Shown here: positions 47,601-56,259 of the stretch, piece by piece | Layout of the letters: every line of letters begins with the position of its first letter | Numbering within the stretch: the first letter of the stretch is position 1 | NCBI GenBank assembly: GCA_002633005.1 | Contig: NMRA01000212.1 | Coordinates: 552,472-612,471 of the forward strand | Source: Phoronis australis | Lineage: Eukaryota > Phoronida > Phoronidae | DNA: 60,000 bases | Direction of reading: 5' to 3' | Notes under the pieces: generated by a model | Database searches by the model: none | What the model saw: the letters and a program-made list of their open reading frames with translations, nothing else | Told to the model about the DNA's origin: nothing | Position numbers and translations under genes: made by a program

Positions 47601-47996
47601 TCTTAGTGGTTTAGCTTGTAAGAGTCGGACCGAAAAATACTCGAAAACATGTAGTTTATGAGAAGGATAATATAACGCTAACAGATGGAGATAATCTAAT
47701 GACCTTTCGTGGTCTCCGTCTCGTGATTTTCATAGCCTACAATACATTACTATATTACAAGTAGGCCTAATGCCCTACTGAATACAAGGCAGTAGTCTAC
47801 TATGCGGCTAGCCCAATGTCTTGGACTTAATTTATCTCATAGGGCTAGCCAATGCCAAAATTAAACATATCGAATTTCGTAACACGGTACGACTGTCTAC
47901 TAGTAGTGGTAGGTCTACACCGATGTAAATCTACAACCTGTCAACGTTGTCTTCGCATGCACATTCGCCGCCACACATATCTCGTTTGCACGACAT
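35506..47996 (-). CDS. SCLY: Selenocysteine lyase, complete 11-exon gene (416 aa)
   Basis: PLP-dependent class V aminotransferase-fold enzyme that splits L-selenocysteine into L-alanine and selenide, recycling selenium in the cytosol. Exons in coding order: 47996-47938, 46863-46754, 45892-45792, 44672-44534, 43960-43833, 42901-42743, 41353-41247, 39895-39775, 38366-38267, 36885-36816 and 35662-35506. They join in frame with no stop to give 416 aa; human SCLY is 445 aa. Visible landmarks are [10 protein letters not shown] near the N-terminus, TSGGTESNN, the cofactor-stacking His120 in [24 protein letters not shown], the PLP lysine Lys232 in [34 protein letters not shown] and the catalytic Cys360 in STGAACHS. 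A short loop found before the His motif in mammals is missing. Introns after exons 4 and 9 use GC donors. The start ATG has A at -3. Selenocysteine lyase is preferred over mitochondrial NFS1 because of the motif spacing and the GAACHS loop. The residue after His120 is Pro, not the Asp of human SCLY. Confidence 0.93.
36500..36740 (-). mobile_element. SCLY-intron MITE family, copy 1
   Basis: Read on the minus strand it has the family's start, GATGCAATATGGCAGACAAGTGAAAT, broken here into GCAATATGGCAGACAAG and TGAAAT. The right part is less conserved. It lies in intron 10 of SCLY. Confidence 0.5.
36816..36885 (-). CDS. SCLY: SCLY exon 10, catalytic cysteine
   Basis: Encodes [20 protein letters not shown]. 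The cysteine codon at 36830-36832 is Cys360, the residue that protonates or captures selenium in this family. The acceptor is GTCTCCAG and the donor is CGG followed by GTAAGT. Confidence 0.92.
37127..37290 (+). mobile_element. SCLY-intron MITE family, copy 2
   Basis: Begins CACACAATATGGCCGATAAG and ends with CTTGGCAATTATTTTTGTGG. Same termini as the copies at 37660 and 42511. Confidence 0.55.
37436..37540 (-). repeat. tRNA-derived SINE-like fragment
   Basis: Minus strand has GGCAGTGTGACTTAGTGTG as an A-box-like region and GGGTTGGAGTCC as a B box. No full tRNA fold. In intron 9 of SCLY. Confidence 0.4.
37660..37880 (+). mobile_element. SCLY-intron MITE family, copy 3
   Basis: ACACAATGCGGCCTACAAGTG at the left; TTATGGGCATTCATAACGATG, GCAATTATTCATGTCCCAAA and GATGAGATTTTACC at the right. 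Aligns over its length with 42511-42735. Confidence 0.65.
37914..38100. repeat. 32-bp tandem repeat, six units
   Basis: Unit TAGCCTATCCCACAATTCA then TTGCAC--AGTAA. Units start near 37914, 37944, 37976, 38009, 38041 and 38073. In intron 9 of SCLY. Confidence 0.85.
38267..38366 (-). CDS. SCLY: SCLY exon 9, with GC donor
   Basis: Encodes [17 protein letters not shown], then [16 protein letters not shown]. The RLPNTCN-S block matches the family. The acceptor is ATTGCAG. The donor is GAAG followed by GCAAGT, the second GC-AG intron of the gene. Joining to exon 10 makes Gly342. Confidence 0.88.
39400..39475 (+). repeat. Possible tRNA-derived SINE fragment
   Basis: TAGCGGCGTAGCAATAAAG followed by CAGGTTTGAATCTCG, a B-box-like word. 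Weak A box. Confidence 0.3.
39700..39773 (+). mobile_element. SCLY-intron MITE family, end fragment (abuts exon 8 donor)
   Basis: TTTTAGCAATTATTTTTGTAC, then AAATTTTCACCACAC, equals the right end of the family. The next base outwards is the SCLY exon 8 donor. Confidence 0.5.
39775..39895 (-). CDS. SCLY: SCLY exon 8
   Basis: Encodes [17 protein letters not shown] and [14 protein letters not shown]. Two donors are possible. CAG followed by GTGTGG at the given end keeps the family motif LEERL and phase 0. The earlier AAG followed by GTTACA is a weaker match. A MITE copy starts immediately after the chosen donor. Confidence 0.9.
40636..40903. repeat. (CA)n compound microsatellite with 9-N gap
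   Basis: CACACACA interrupted by AACACA and GCGTACACACCCAGCATAC units, with N at 40769-40777. Long cysteine-valine or histidine-threonine frames across it are artefacts. In intron 7 of SCLY. Confidence 0.95.
41150..41225. repeat. (CA)n microsatellite
   Basis: ACACACACACATACACACAC-type tract just downstream, on the minus strand, of SCLY exon 7. Confidence 0.9.
41247..41353 (-). CDS. SCLY: SCLY exon 7
   Basis: Encodes [15 protein letters not shown] and [15 protein letters not shown]. The GGGQE-x-x-x-RPGT stretch is a hallmark of the NifS/SCLY group. The acceptor is ATTGCAG and the donor is AGG followed by GTGAGT. Confidence 0.94.
41755..41835 (-). mobile_element. SCLY-intron MITE family, end fragment
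   Basis: GAAATGACAAAAATAAAATTCCAC followed by CTCCGCCATATTGTG, the family's left end in reverse (longest quoted run split as AAATGACAAAAATAAA and TTCCAC). It lies in intron 6 of SCLY. Confidence 0.4.
42511..42735 (+). mobile_element. SCLY-intron MITE family, copy 4 (abuts exon 6 donor)
   Basis: ACACAATATGGCGGACAAGTG at the left; TATGGGCATTCACAATAATG, TTTTGGCAATTAGG and GCAAGATTTCATC at the right. Its right end lies within about ten bases of the SCLY exon 6 splice donor (GT at 42741-42742, minus strand). Confidence 0.7.
42743..42901 (-). CDS. SCLY: SCLY exon 6, PLP lysine
   Basis: Encodes [17 protein letters not shown], then ILVHTDAAQ (the Asp contacting the pyridine nitrogen) and DYMTIVGHK, whose final Lys232 forms the Schiff base with PLP. 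The acceptor is TTATTTCAG and the donor is AAG followed by GTCGGT. A copy of an intronic MITE begins within about ten bases after the donor. Confidence 0.94.
43642..43723 (-). repeat. tRNA-like sequence (SINE head or tRNA pseudogene)
   Basis: Minus strand: A box TGGCTCAATGG, D-arm GCTC/GAGC, B box GGGTTCAAATCC, and an acceptor CAGTG pairing with CACTG at the far end. The anticodon arm is imperfect and no poly-T terminator follows directly. In intron 5 of SCLY. Confidence 0.5.
43833..43960 (-). CDS. SCLY: SCLY exon 5
   Basis: Encodes [18 protein letters not shown] and [14 protein letters not shown], which includes the conserved cofactor-contacting Asn of NNETG. The acceptor is TTCCACAG and the donor is CAG followed by GTAAAG. 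It ends in phase 0. Confidence 0.94.
44534..44672 (-). CDS. SCLY: SCLY exon 4, with GC donor
   Basis: Encodes [12 protein letters not shown] and the cofactor-stacking histidine motif [14 protein letters not shown]. The acceptor is TTTCCAG. The exon ends CAG followed by GCAAGT, the standard GC-AG intron donor. Using it joins one base to exon 5 to make Asp137 and keeps the frame. Pro121 (codon at 44580-44582) follows the histidine. Confidence 0.93.
44680..45780. other. SCLY intron 3, no other gene
   Basis: Contains a weak tRNA-like segment near 45290-45355 (GGGTTGAAGCC on the minus strand). Plus-strand frames over 44583-44942 are shadows of SCLY exon 4 and its intron. Confidence 0.5.
45792..45892 (-). 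CDS. SCLY: SCLY exon 3
   Basis: Encodes the helix [19 protein letters not shown] and the PLP-phosphate loop [10 protein letters not shown]. The acceptor is TTTTGTAG and the donor is GAG followed by GTAAAG. It ends in phase 0. Confidence 0.94.
46754..46863 (-). CDS. SCLY: SCLY exon 2
   Basis: Encodes [15 protein letters not shown] through [11 protein letters not shown], the conserved N-terminal strand and the segment that opens the active site. The acceptor is TTTCAG and the donor is GCAG followed by GTATAT. The acceptor lies at the edge of a 46-bp tandem repeat in intron 1. Confidence 0.93.
46868..47052. repeat. 46-bp tandem repeat, four units
   Basis: Unit AAGTATAATAACATGAACTT then GAGATATCGTACCAACAATA then TTTTTT, starting at 46868, 46914, 46960 and 47006, nearly identical. 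The array ends four bases from the exon 2 acceptor, in intron 1 of SCLY. Confidence 0.95.
47938..47996 (-). CDS. SCLY: SCLY exon 1 (start codon)
   Basis: Encodes 19 residues beginning [12 protein letters not shown] and ends with two bases of codon 20. The donor is CAG followed by GTTGTA. Its phase matches exon 2, which starts with the third base of that codon. The exon is cysteine-rich and has no targeting-signal character. An out-of-frame ATG lies seven bases upstream. This is the least certain exon because the N-terminus of the family is not conserved. Confidence 0.65.
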
Positions 47997-48234
47997 TTTC
48001 CATTGCCGCGCCACACAGTGGGGATATTCGACACCACAAGGCGTCTCAGCCGTCAGGCTTGACGGCCTCACAAGTCTCCGTGTCCGGGTTCTTACTGACC
48101 GCAGGCGTCTAACGTCTGGTGTCAATCCCCAGGGGTTTAGCCACCTAGCTGAAGCTTGTTTACCCTTTTTCTACAAAATTTCACGTGAAAGGTCTGAGCA
48201 CATCACCGGAGCTTGTCAGTTACGTGTCCAGAAA
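47997..48234. promoter_or_regulatory. SCLY promoter region, possibly bidirectional
   Basis: Sequence directly upstream of the SCLY ATG. It is richer in CG dinucleotides than its surroundings and ends 240 bases away at a plus-strand ATG in good context (48235). It contains the 12-base perfect palindrome TTTCACGTGAAA. No TATA box is apparent. The promoter role is inferred from position. Confidence 0.45.
48179..48190. promoter_or_regulatory. Palindromic E-box TTTCACGTGAAA
   Basis: Perfect 12-base palindrome centred on CACGTG, the core bound by bHLH-zip factors of the USF, MYC and TFE families. It lies about 185 bases upstream of the SCLY start codon. Use as a binding site is inferred. Confidence 0.4.
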
Positions 48235-48269
48235 ATGAGCCGGCCTCACTATTTTGTAGACGAGAGGGT
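48235..48269 (+). CDS. Candidate first coding exon head-to-head with SCLY
   Basis: ATG with AAA before it opens MSRPHYFVDER, followed directly by GTATGA, a plausible donor (AGG then GTATGA); the reading frame stops in the putative intron. The position 240 bases from the SCLY start in divergent orientation is typical of a shared promoter. I could not find a continuing exon in the next 11 kb and do not recognise the peptide, so this may be chance. Confidence 0.22.
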
Positions 48270-49565
48270 ATGAATTTCACTTTATTAAATTAATTGCCGA
48301 AAATCACTTGTCATGGGGCACGATAATAAAAGTGATGAATGGAACTTTTAAAGTGTCATTTTATAAAGTAATGCTAGCATAGTGGTTTGAACCCCGGAAT
48401 TTGTCAGTTAATCTCTGACAAGTCATAAGACTTTCGGTCTAAATTCTTTTTTAAAGTTATATCATCCAAATTCTGAAGACACATTTGTTTTGGGATAACC
48501 GTGAAATTTAAACCACCGGGGTCAGGAGTATAATCTCCAAGCTGGAAACTGAACTTGAAACTATTGTTTTAATGCTTTTTGGCGTCCCATTCAAGTTTCT
48601 TGGCTCAAGATTATTCTGTGCTCGAATAATTTTTTCTATGGTTGCTTTTTATTCTTTATTGAAGCCACAATCATGACAGTACAGTAATACAGCGATAGGC
48701 TAGTATTAGACATAAAATATGTCTTAATTAACGCAGGATGTAAATGCATAAGTGTAGTACTTTATAACAAAACATACACACACCATTCACACTGGAACCG
48801 TTTCTCGCCAAATGAATAGTTATTACATTATCAGACAAAAGGCCCTTCTACAGGGACTCACCCTTTTCTAAATTGTTCCAAATTCAAGTTCTTATGTAAA
48901 TTACCTTTTCTATGTTATAATATTCAAGAATTTCATTTTCAACCATTCCAAAGGACGGCGTGTGGAATTTAACCTAGCTCTGTATATATGGCGTTTTCCA
49001 GTAAGCAAATAATAAGATTGATTACATCATGTCTGGCTCTCACTTTCCCCGGCGAAGATGACACCAACCAAGCTGGCGAGTATTTAGTCCAAATTAGCAC
49101 TCGATTGTCCAGAGTAAAAAAAAACGAGATTTCCCTCGAGTAAAAACCTGAAATTTCGAGTTCAGGGACCCGTTCCAAGAAACTGACTTAAGTTCATTTT
49201 TGACTTAAGTTTATGATTTGTCTTAGCTAAGACAGTTTTCTGTATTTTTAATGCTGCGGTCATCAAGTGCAAACTATGGTTAGACAATCCATCCAGGTAA
49301 ACCATACTGTACACACAGAGACACCCATCTTGATTGCATAGAGTAGAAGAACGGACGTCAAAAATAATTTCGAGTCGCATGGGCTTTCGACAGCGTTCAA
49401 GTGAATGCAGACCTGCATCAAAACATCGCACTGGCTACTTGTCCACCAGATGGCCTATCACGTTCAGCTCCCTTTGATGGCTGTCACAGAAAGGATCGGC
49501 AGTAGCAATTTTGAAACCAATTCATTAGAGTTAATCAGACTATTTCATGACCGCTATAGGCGGAG
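48270..49565. other. No gene seen
   Basis: Short inverted words near 48400-48425 (TTGTCAGTTAATCTCTGACAA) and 49185-49230 (GACTTAAGTTC, TTGACTTAAG). Frames at 49162-49431 (minus) and 49405-49560 (plus) have no recognisable domain. Confidence 0.45.
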
Positions 49566-49569
49566 AGTC

Positions 49570-49762
49570 TCCGACTGCGTGCTTGTGTGTGCGTGCGTGG
49601 GCATGTTTTACGACTGCGTGGTTGTGTGTGCGTGCGTGCGCATGTTTTACGACTGCATGCTTGTATGTGCGTGCGTGTGCATGTTTTACGACTGCGTGCT
49701 TGTGTGTGCGTGCGTGCGCATGTTTTACAACTGCGTGATTGTGTGTGCGTGCGATCGCTGCC
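49570..49762. repeat. 39-bp minisatellite, five units
   Basis: Unit CGACTGCGTGCTTGTGTGTG then CGTGCGTGCGCATGTTTTA, five copies with few changes. The period is divisible by three, so several frames stay open on both strands; the apparent proteins are repeat products. Confidence 0.9.
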
Positions 49763-49807
49763 TTGTTGTGAAGGTTATTTATTCCTGCTTTATAATAAAT
49801 CATAAAA

Positions 49808-49915
49808 ACAACGGATTTTTTGTTTTATAGTTGTGGTCAAAGCTAATAACTTCAAAAAGTCGATCTCATCCAACAATAATCCAAAAAATGCGATTTCAGT
49901 CGTAAATCCATGACG
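49808..49915 (+). repeat. Dispersed ~100-bp repeat, copy 1
   Basis: GCTAATAACTTCAAAAAGTC, then ATC-CATCCAA-AATAAT and AAAAA-TGCG, matched at 56880-56985. Confidence 0.6.
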
Positions 49916-49919
49916 CAAT

Positions 49920-50880
49920 TTGTAAATCATTTAGTGTTTAAACCAACACTTGCAAGGTTTATCTTTTGTTATGAGTGTTTAGATTATCAAAACGAAATTT
50001 TTGAATGTTAAATTTCACGCGCCTACATCCAAAATAATGCGTTTAAAAACTATTTACTCAAGTGTTTCGCATGTAGGCGCATGTGCCTAAGTTTCGCTAA
50101 TAGGCACAGATGGGCGTCTTTTGTATGGGCGCATACGTAGTGTGAATATAAGCACACGCATGTCATATTTAAAAGCGCATTTCGTCACATGTGCGAAACA
50201 TTTTATGCAATTAGATTTGACAGCGCATTTCCTGGATCATAACATAAGCAGTGACCTAACTTCTGGAGGATGTCTGGGGTGTGACACCTCCCAATAATTG
50301 TCGATTAAGTTGATTAAAAGGAGAAAAGGTTGGGCAAGGAAAGAAAATTTGGACAATTAGTTAATTCAAATAATTACAAATTTCCAGTGTTGAAAAAAGT
50401 GGTTACATGTGGACTCTGTTCGTTATAAATTTGCCCTACCCTGTAACTGCGGGTTTTCTAGGCATGAATTAAATGTTTTAGGTACCGCTTGAAAATGAAA
50501 GAAGTACTGTTTCGCTCTAGAATATGATCGTCAAGTTCACGGCCACTATCGTGGTAACGTTTTAGTTCCGCGTCGTACTCAAGAGCCTCTCTTACTTATT
50601 AGGTGCAGATCAACTCATTTCAGCAATTACGTATTGAATGTTCACGAAGCAGAATTGTCTGTGAAAAAGTAAGAGGTAACGCAATTTTTAATGAAGCATA
50701 TTTTGAATCAATGAAATGACAGTATGACAGCTTCTGGAGGCGAGTTGAAGTAATCTCTTTACAGAGGTTTATGTCGTGTTGAGCGTGTCGATAATATATC
50801 TTTGTACTTGGCGCAACTCAAGTTAGAGTAACTACACACACAGAAAATGCGTTCATGCACGTGTCCATGAAAAAAATTCT
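49920..50880. other. No gene seen
   Basis: AT-rich DNA with no open frame of note and no recognised repeat. Confidence 0.5.
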
Positions 50881-50886
50881 TACCAC

Positions 50887-51182
50887 TGTATGTAACTGCA
50901 GGTGATAATTACTTCCGCCCTACCCCACTTTTGCGGCCACACAGCGATTACTGAGTGGTACAAGTTACCCAGGAACAAATTACCCCACCTCGATACAAAC
51001 TGTCACAAGTGGGATAACTTGCGCAGTTTAAATAGCGTCCAGACAACACTCAAACTTAGCGACAACTCGTTCCAGGAGTAACCGTTGTTCTAGAGTAAGT
51101 CAGTGTGTGGACGGCACTTAATTCCTGTGTGGCCACAAACCTGGGGCAAGGCGGAAGTAACTATCAGTTGCGGTTACATACA
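50887..51182. mobile_element. 296-bp MITE with ~58-bp terminal inverted repeats
   Basis: Left end TGTATGTAACTGCAGGTGAT, then AATTACTTCCGCCCTACCCC and TTTTGCGGCCACACAG. The right end (51125-51182) is its reverse complement with a few mismatches. There is no coding capacity. A related direct fragment (GTTGTTCTAAGGTAGGCTGTG) follows at 51303. Confidence 0.8.
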
Positions 51183-51339
51183 CTCTCTTGCGAGCCGCAC
51201 TCGCATTAGGTGTTCATTGTCACGCGCGCAGCGACAATTTCCGTCTTACCCTAGTTATCGGATACATGCGTGTGGGGACGCTCTACTTAAAAGTGGGATA
51301 AGGTTGTTCTAAGGTAGGCTGTGTGTGGACGGAACTTCT

Positions 51340-54300
51340 GTGACCTGTCCACTCACATATTTTGTGTCCTGTTTTTGAAATAAGATTACGCCGGCATTCT
51401 CGATTGCTGAAACAAAATAATTGAAATAGTGTGAAACACGAAAACAAACCGCTGTGTGTACCTTGTAGAGGCCACTTGACGTGCTCATGCGCATGCGTAC
51501 CGTTACAACCTGAAATGATTAGGTTTGACAAAGCGCGTGAAGGAAATATTTCGTTGAGGCTCGGGGCTATGCCAATCAAAGGGATGGGACTTTCAAAGAC
51601 AATTTCCCGTTGCAACAAAACTCTACAAAAGGTTTGATCCATTATTTCTGTTTTGGAGTTGTTTGCTCAAATTTAATATAATAAATCAGCATAGCGGGGT
51701 TAAAATTACACCACCCCCCACAAAAGGGTTGTGTAATTGAAAATTCTATACCATACCTTTGACGAAAGAGAATGTGTTCAATAAGGTTTTCTCCAAATTC
51801 TTACTAAATTAAGATTGAAAATGGAGAGACACTGAGCAACGTGCCAGATATCCAAGCCAGAGTACTGCCACAGAAGACGTGTACAGGAGTTCCTACTAAG
51901 ACGGGGGACCCTTACTACCAATTTACCTGTGAAAGAGCACTTTTCTGATTTAAATACCCTACGCAAGAGCTAAAAACTCCACAAATAGTCATTTTCTTAC
52001 TACGAAAAGTCTACAGAAGGATTTTGATATTTCCAAATCTTTGATTGCAAAAGACATACTTATTTTTGACAACTTGGCATCTCTTTGTTGTACTGCGGAT
52101 ATTATAGGCTTGCTGGGTAAAAAAGACAGCGGAACCAGATTCCCCACGAAGGCTCTACAAAAAGGGACGTCATGGTGTTTCTAGATCAAAATTCTATGGA
52201 AGGTTGGCCTTTTCATGGAAGCTCCCAACGAGTCTCTTGAGTACACCATAAATGGTTCGGCATCCTCATCTTTCAGTTGCACCGTCGAGTACTCCTGGGG
52301 TCCGTTTTTCTCACTTGGGTATTCTACTCCAGGCCGGTCTTAGGTATAAGGCACTGAAGCACAAGCAGCCGGGACGTTCCAGAGTGGTTAACATTAATAA
52401 AAATTGTTTCTCTGTGTTATTTTATGTTCACCGCGCACATAATTTTCAAGTTAACGCTATTTAGCAATCACTGGAAATGGAAAATGAGTTGATTTAGATC
52501 CAATGTGAAATATCATTATTCGAGTGTAGATGCCGTCAGACAGGTTGCGGGACGGAATGACGATCGTTTTGGAAAGAGCGTGTCACGTCCGTAAATCTAC
52601 ATTGAAATGTTGCAACTGTGTTTTCAAAAAACCACTGTTTAATGGCCTTAGTTCACTGCCGGCCTCAAGAAGTCAATAACGCCTGTACTTTTACTAATGG
52701 CAGGGCTACGTAAGTAGCACCTCGGCCTACACCGATGTTCGCTTTAATTAGGGTAATATTTTCGCGCCAATATTTGAGCATTCACCAAAGTATACAGCTC
52801 GATTTATATAATACAATATAGATATAATACTGTTCTATTATATTTCACGCGGTCATTATAGCTCTGCGCGAGCACGTGACACGCCTAACTCTTTCAAGAA
52901 CGACCCGCTACCGAGTCCGCTATTGAATGCACTGCGTAGTCCACCCAAATAGCCATATAAAGTTTTTCGATATTGCTCAAAAGTAATCAAAAGCTTTTCT
53001 ACGCTATTGTTTGCTTTACCGAATTTACGATTATGGGCCGTATTTGTTCAGCGCATGTGTTTGTATAGCGCGCATAGTGTTCAACCACTCTTGCCCCGGG
53101 ATCATTTAATTCAAGGTAGTTTAAGTGGACGGACACCTTTGTCGATCACGGCGTGGCGAAGAGTTCATGTGTTTTACAGCATTTTCAGGGTACTCTGTAA
53201 GATCAACTTTCAGGTAAAATTGTTTTGTAGAAAGAATTCGTCGCGTTTCGACTAATTTTGTACGTGTTAGTACAACTGACGAAACGAGACCGTACATTTT
53301 AAGTTATCAATATGACAAGCTAGTTGATCGACGGCATCTTGTAAAGTTGGTTGTTGAGCTAACGTTATGGGTATTCCTGGCTCCCGTGAAGCGAAAGCGT
53401 CAGTTTTGCGGATACAGGCTTAACGTTATCTTCATTTTCTGTAGCTTATCAATTTCTCATTCTACGTCACCTTAATCCCAATGGCAGCCACTTGTATATC
53501 AATTCGTAATTTTTATTTCTCCTATCGCTTCTTATGGTCACAGAAATGTTCGTGTGTATTTACTCTCCATACAATATCATGTGGAATTCGCAGTAGAGTG
53601 TCTGTATGTCAAATCTCGTACGCTGATGCAATTTCAGTGGATCGAGATGAATGATAGCACTCGGGTTTTCTTATGGATTCTTTATCCAACTTTTAGAATC
53701 ACCAGCATTTGCGCGTAAAATTGAACAACCGCCGGGCATCCAGAGTGCAAGAGTCGGAGGTCACTGTTTCGCGACGATAAAGCGCGAAACTCAAATAGCG
53801 TCATGGAAGACTGCCTAAAACAAACGGCTTATCGAAGTCTTGGGCGGGATTTATCAAATATTTGCAGGAAACTGCTGAGCAAGTCTTCGGCAAATTCTTG
53901 GCATGGTTTGTTTTCCATAGCCACTGACCTTATCAGATTTTTTCTTTGCTATCAGATTAAATTGGCAGCTTTTCAGTTCAACGTCGTAATTGATTATTTA
54001 ACGACGAAGTGCAATGTTGTCCGCAGCATTTAATAAAATGTTGTCTACGTTTTACACTTGTGAATAGGCGGGGACGCTAACGGCCAAGGGGTAAGTTAGA
54101 CCAGGTATCCGAATTGAAGCTGTTGTAAACTTAGTAATTAATAGGTATTTGTGTAACGGTTTTCTAGGCAATGAACTAATGAAAACGTATTGTTGTGCAC
54201 ACACTTACAATAAATTACATTATTCTCATCAAGTTGACCGTGTTTTTCTTTTATAGCACGCTTTGAAAAAACTTTATACATAAACACCTCAATTTTGCCT

Positions 54301-55800
54301 ATCACAACATTTGGCCACTAACCAACTTGATTGCTTTAATAATCGCTTAGCGTTCTTTTATTCGGAATGTTTTGCTTCCACTTAAACTATGTGCGCGTAT
54401 AACCTACTACGTTTTGTGGGGGGTTCTATAGAAAGAAAATATCCCGCATTGTGCGTGTGTACACCATTGTTCTTAAATCTATAAGGCGGGCGAGCATTGC
54501 AAGCGATTGAATATAGACTTCTAGCTGCCAAGCAAGTAAAAGCTTCTCTGCTGAGGTTGTGATGGGAGCAATGTTTTACGATTACTGAGATATTGCACTC
54601 GTCCCGGCCTGCGTAGGATAGCTCTCGACATAGCAAGTACATTAGCTGGTCTACTAAATGATCAATATGTTTGCTGAGAACAGGTTCGACATGAGAGCAA
54701 TAGTTGATATTATAATACCATTGCACTCGTCTCGGTCTGCTCTGAGCAAGCGTTTTCAGCGGTCACAGCTTGCATACCGCCACCCCCACTAACAGCCCTG
54801 TGGAAACTCTCGAATCATCGTTACCTGTGCTGCTGCAGTCGACTTCTGGAGTATCCTACATTACTCTGAAAACACGACGCTAAAAAAACGTAGGCATGTG
54901 ACCTAATGTCTTTTGAGGTGCACCAGGCAAACTTTTATACGCCGCAAAGCCGTTGCAGTAATCATTCAATTACATCTATATATCTAAAACACTCTAAGGT
55001 GCACTTAATCTAAATTTAAGACAATTAAAAAGCATGGAAAAATGCGATTACGTATAAATTTCCAATCTCATTCAAAGGCTTACCCGACGGGAGGTGTGAG
55101 CACATCTGACGTTGGTGTCGAGGATGCCTTCTGAAAGGGCCCATGGAGGTCGTGGTCTGTGCAAACTACTTTTCTCAGTTAGATTGCACTCGTCCCGGCC
55201 TGCGGTAAGCCTCTATAAACACCGGCCTGCAGTCAGCGCACGACATACATGGAGAGTGTTGAGAACAGAGCTCCAGCATGAAAGAAATCACGGCAAGAGA
55301 ATGGTTTGTATAGTATCTGAGGCGCGTTTCATAGACGCAAGAAACTCACAGGTAGAGCATGTCTGATCACGTGCTTCGTCTGTAATGCATGGCGACATCT
55401 TCTAAGGACTTTAGTGATCTCGCTTTTCTCGCAAGAAACAGTGGTTCGGAACTACTTTTTGCAATCGGAACTTGACTCGAAAAACTGTGCAAATTGCACA
55501 TCATGCTTCAAATAACCTCACAAATTTGACTCAAATAATACGGCATGGTTGACTAATTAAACTTATTCCGTGTTTAAACCATCAGATGAGAAGTGACTTC
55601 GGGGTTTTCAATGAACTGGCAGTTTGTTATTCCCTAAGTCCATGTTCTGCATGTAAAATGACACGCTGTAACAAGCAAACCTGTGTAGCCATGAAACAAT
55701 GCGCTGCTAGTTCTGTCGGAGCCCTGAAATCAACTCTGTAAGTCAAAAGTTTTGTGTTGGAAGGCGGTTTTATAGCGTCGAATTTGAGCCTAAGTTGAGT
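51340..55800. other. No gene confidently seen
   Basis: Candidate signals are weak. An ATG-led frame at 53803-54033 starts MEDCLKQTAYRSLGRDLSN in GC-richer context after GCGTC and might be a first exon ending near GCATG/GTTTGT. A frame without ATG ends at a good CAG/GTAAAA donor at 53219-53220. ACTCGTCCCGGCCTGCG occurs at 54595 and 55190. None reaches a supportable gene. Confidence 0.35.
53803..54033 (+). CDS. Weak candidate exon or ORF of unknown function
   Basis: 76-residue frame starting with ATG. The first ~34 residues (MEDCLKQTAYRSLGRDLSNI and on) are polar and protein-like, while the remainder looks like translated intron. A G/GTTTGT site near 53905 could be the donor. No family is recognised and no following exon was found. 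Confidence 0.15.
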   Translation: MEDCLKQTAYRSLGRDLSNICRKLLSKSSANSWHGLFSIATDLIRFFLCYQIKLAAFQFNVVIDYLTTKCNVVRSI

Positions 55801-56174
55801 CAGAGTTAGGAGATTAACTCAGCCACGATTTTGAGCGGAGAAGCACTTATTCAAAAGATAACGGGAATTACCGAAGGCGAGGGAGGGGNGGGCAAGCAAG
55901 TATTGAATTCGTCCATGTCCTCAATAATTTTGCATTCCTACAGGCGCAAGCCCCGTTTTAGACAATTAACAGATACTAACTATCTCCAGAAACACTTTGA
56001 AGTGACAAATGCAGTAACAAAATATTTTTCAGTGCTATTCGTTAACCTGAAAAGTTCGGAGCAAGTTTGGAAACTAATAGAGCTACCATTCAAGTCCAAT
56101 AAAACATTAAGCCATGCGAACACGTTGGGTGAGTTAAAGAGAGTTATCGGCGAGAAAAGTATTTTTCTAAAATG

Positions 56175-56255
56175 AGCCGTAGTGTGGAATCGAACCAGCT
56201 GCTTCCAAACTTTCAGTTTAACAGTATACCGCTGAACCTGAGTCCCTTACGAAAC
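56175..56255 (-). repeat. tRNA-derived SINE-like fragment
   Basis: Minus strand carries GGTTCAGCGGTATACTG (A-box-like) and GGTTCGATTCC, a perfect B box, about 30 bases later. The arms do not fold into a full tRNA. Confidence 0.4.
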
Positions 56256-56259
56256 GCGA

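Noticed and set aside
53007-53255. Frame ending at a good splice donor (CAG/GTAAAA)
   Set aside because: It begins at a non-ATG codon, shows no known domain and has no acceptor or following exon; chance is likely.
55831-56175. 114-residue frame with an unknown base
   Set aside because: Low-complexity start, no domain, and followed by a SINE-like fragment.
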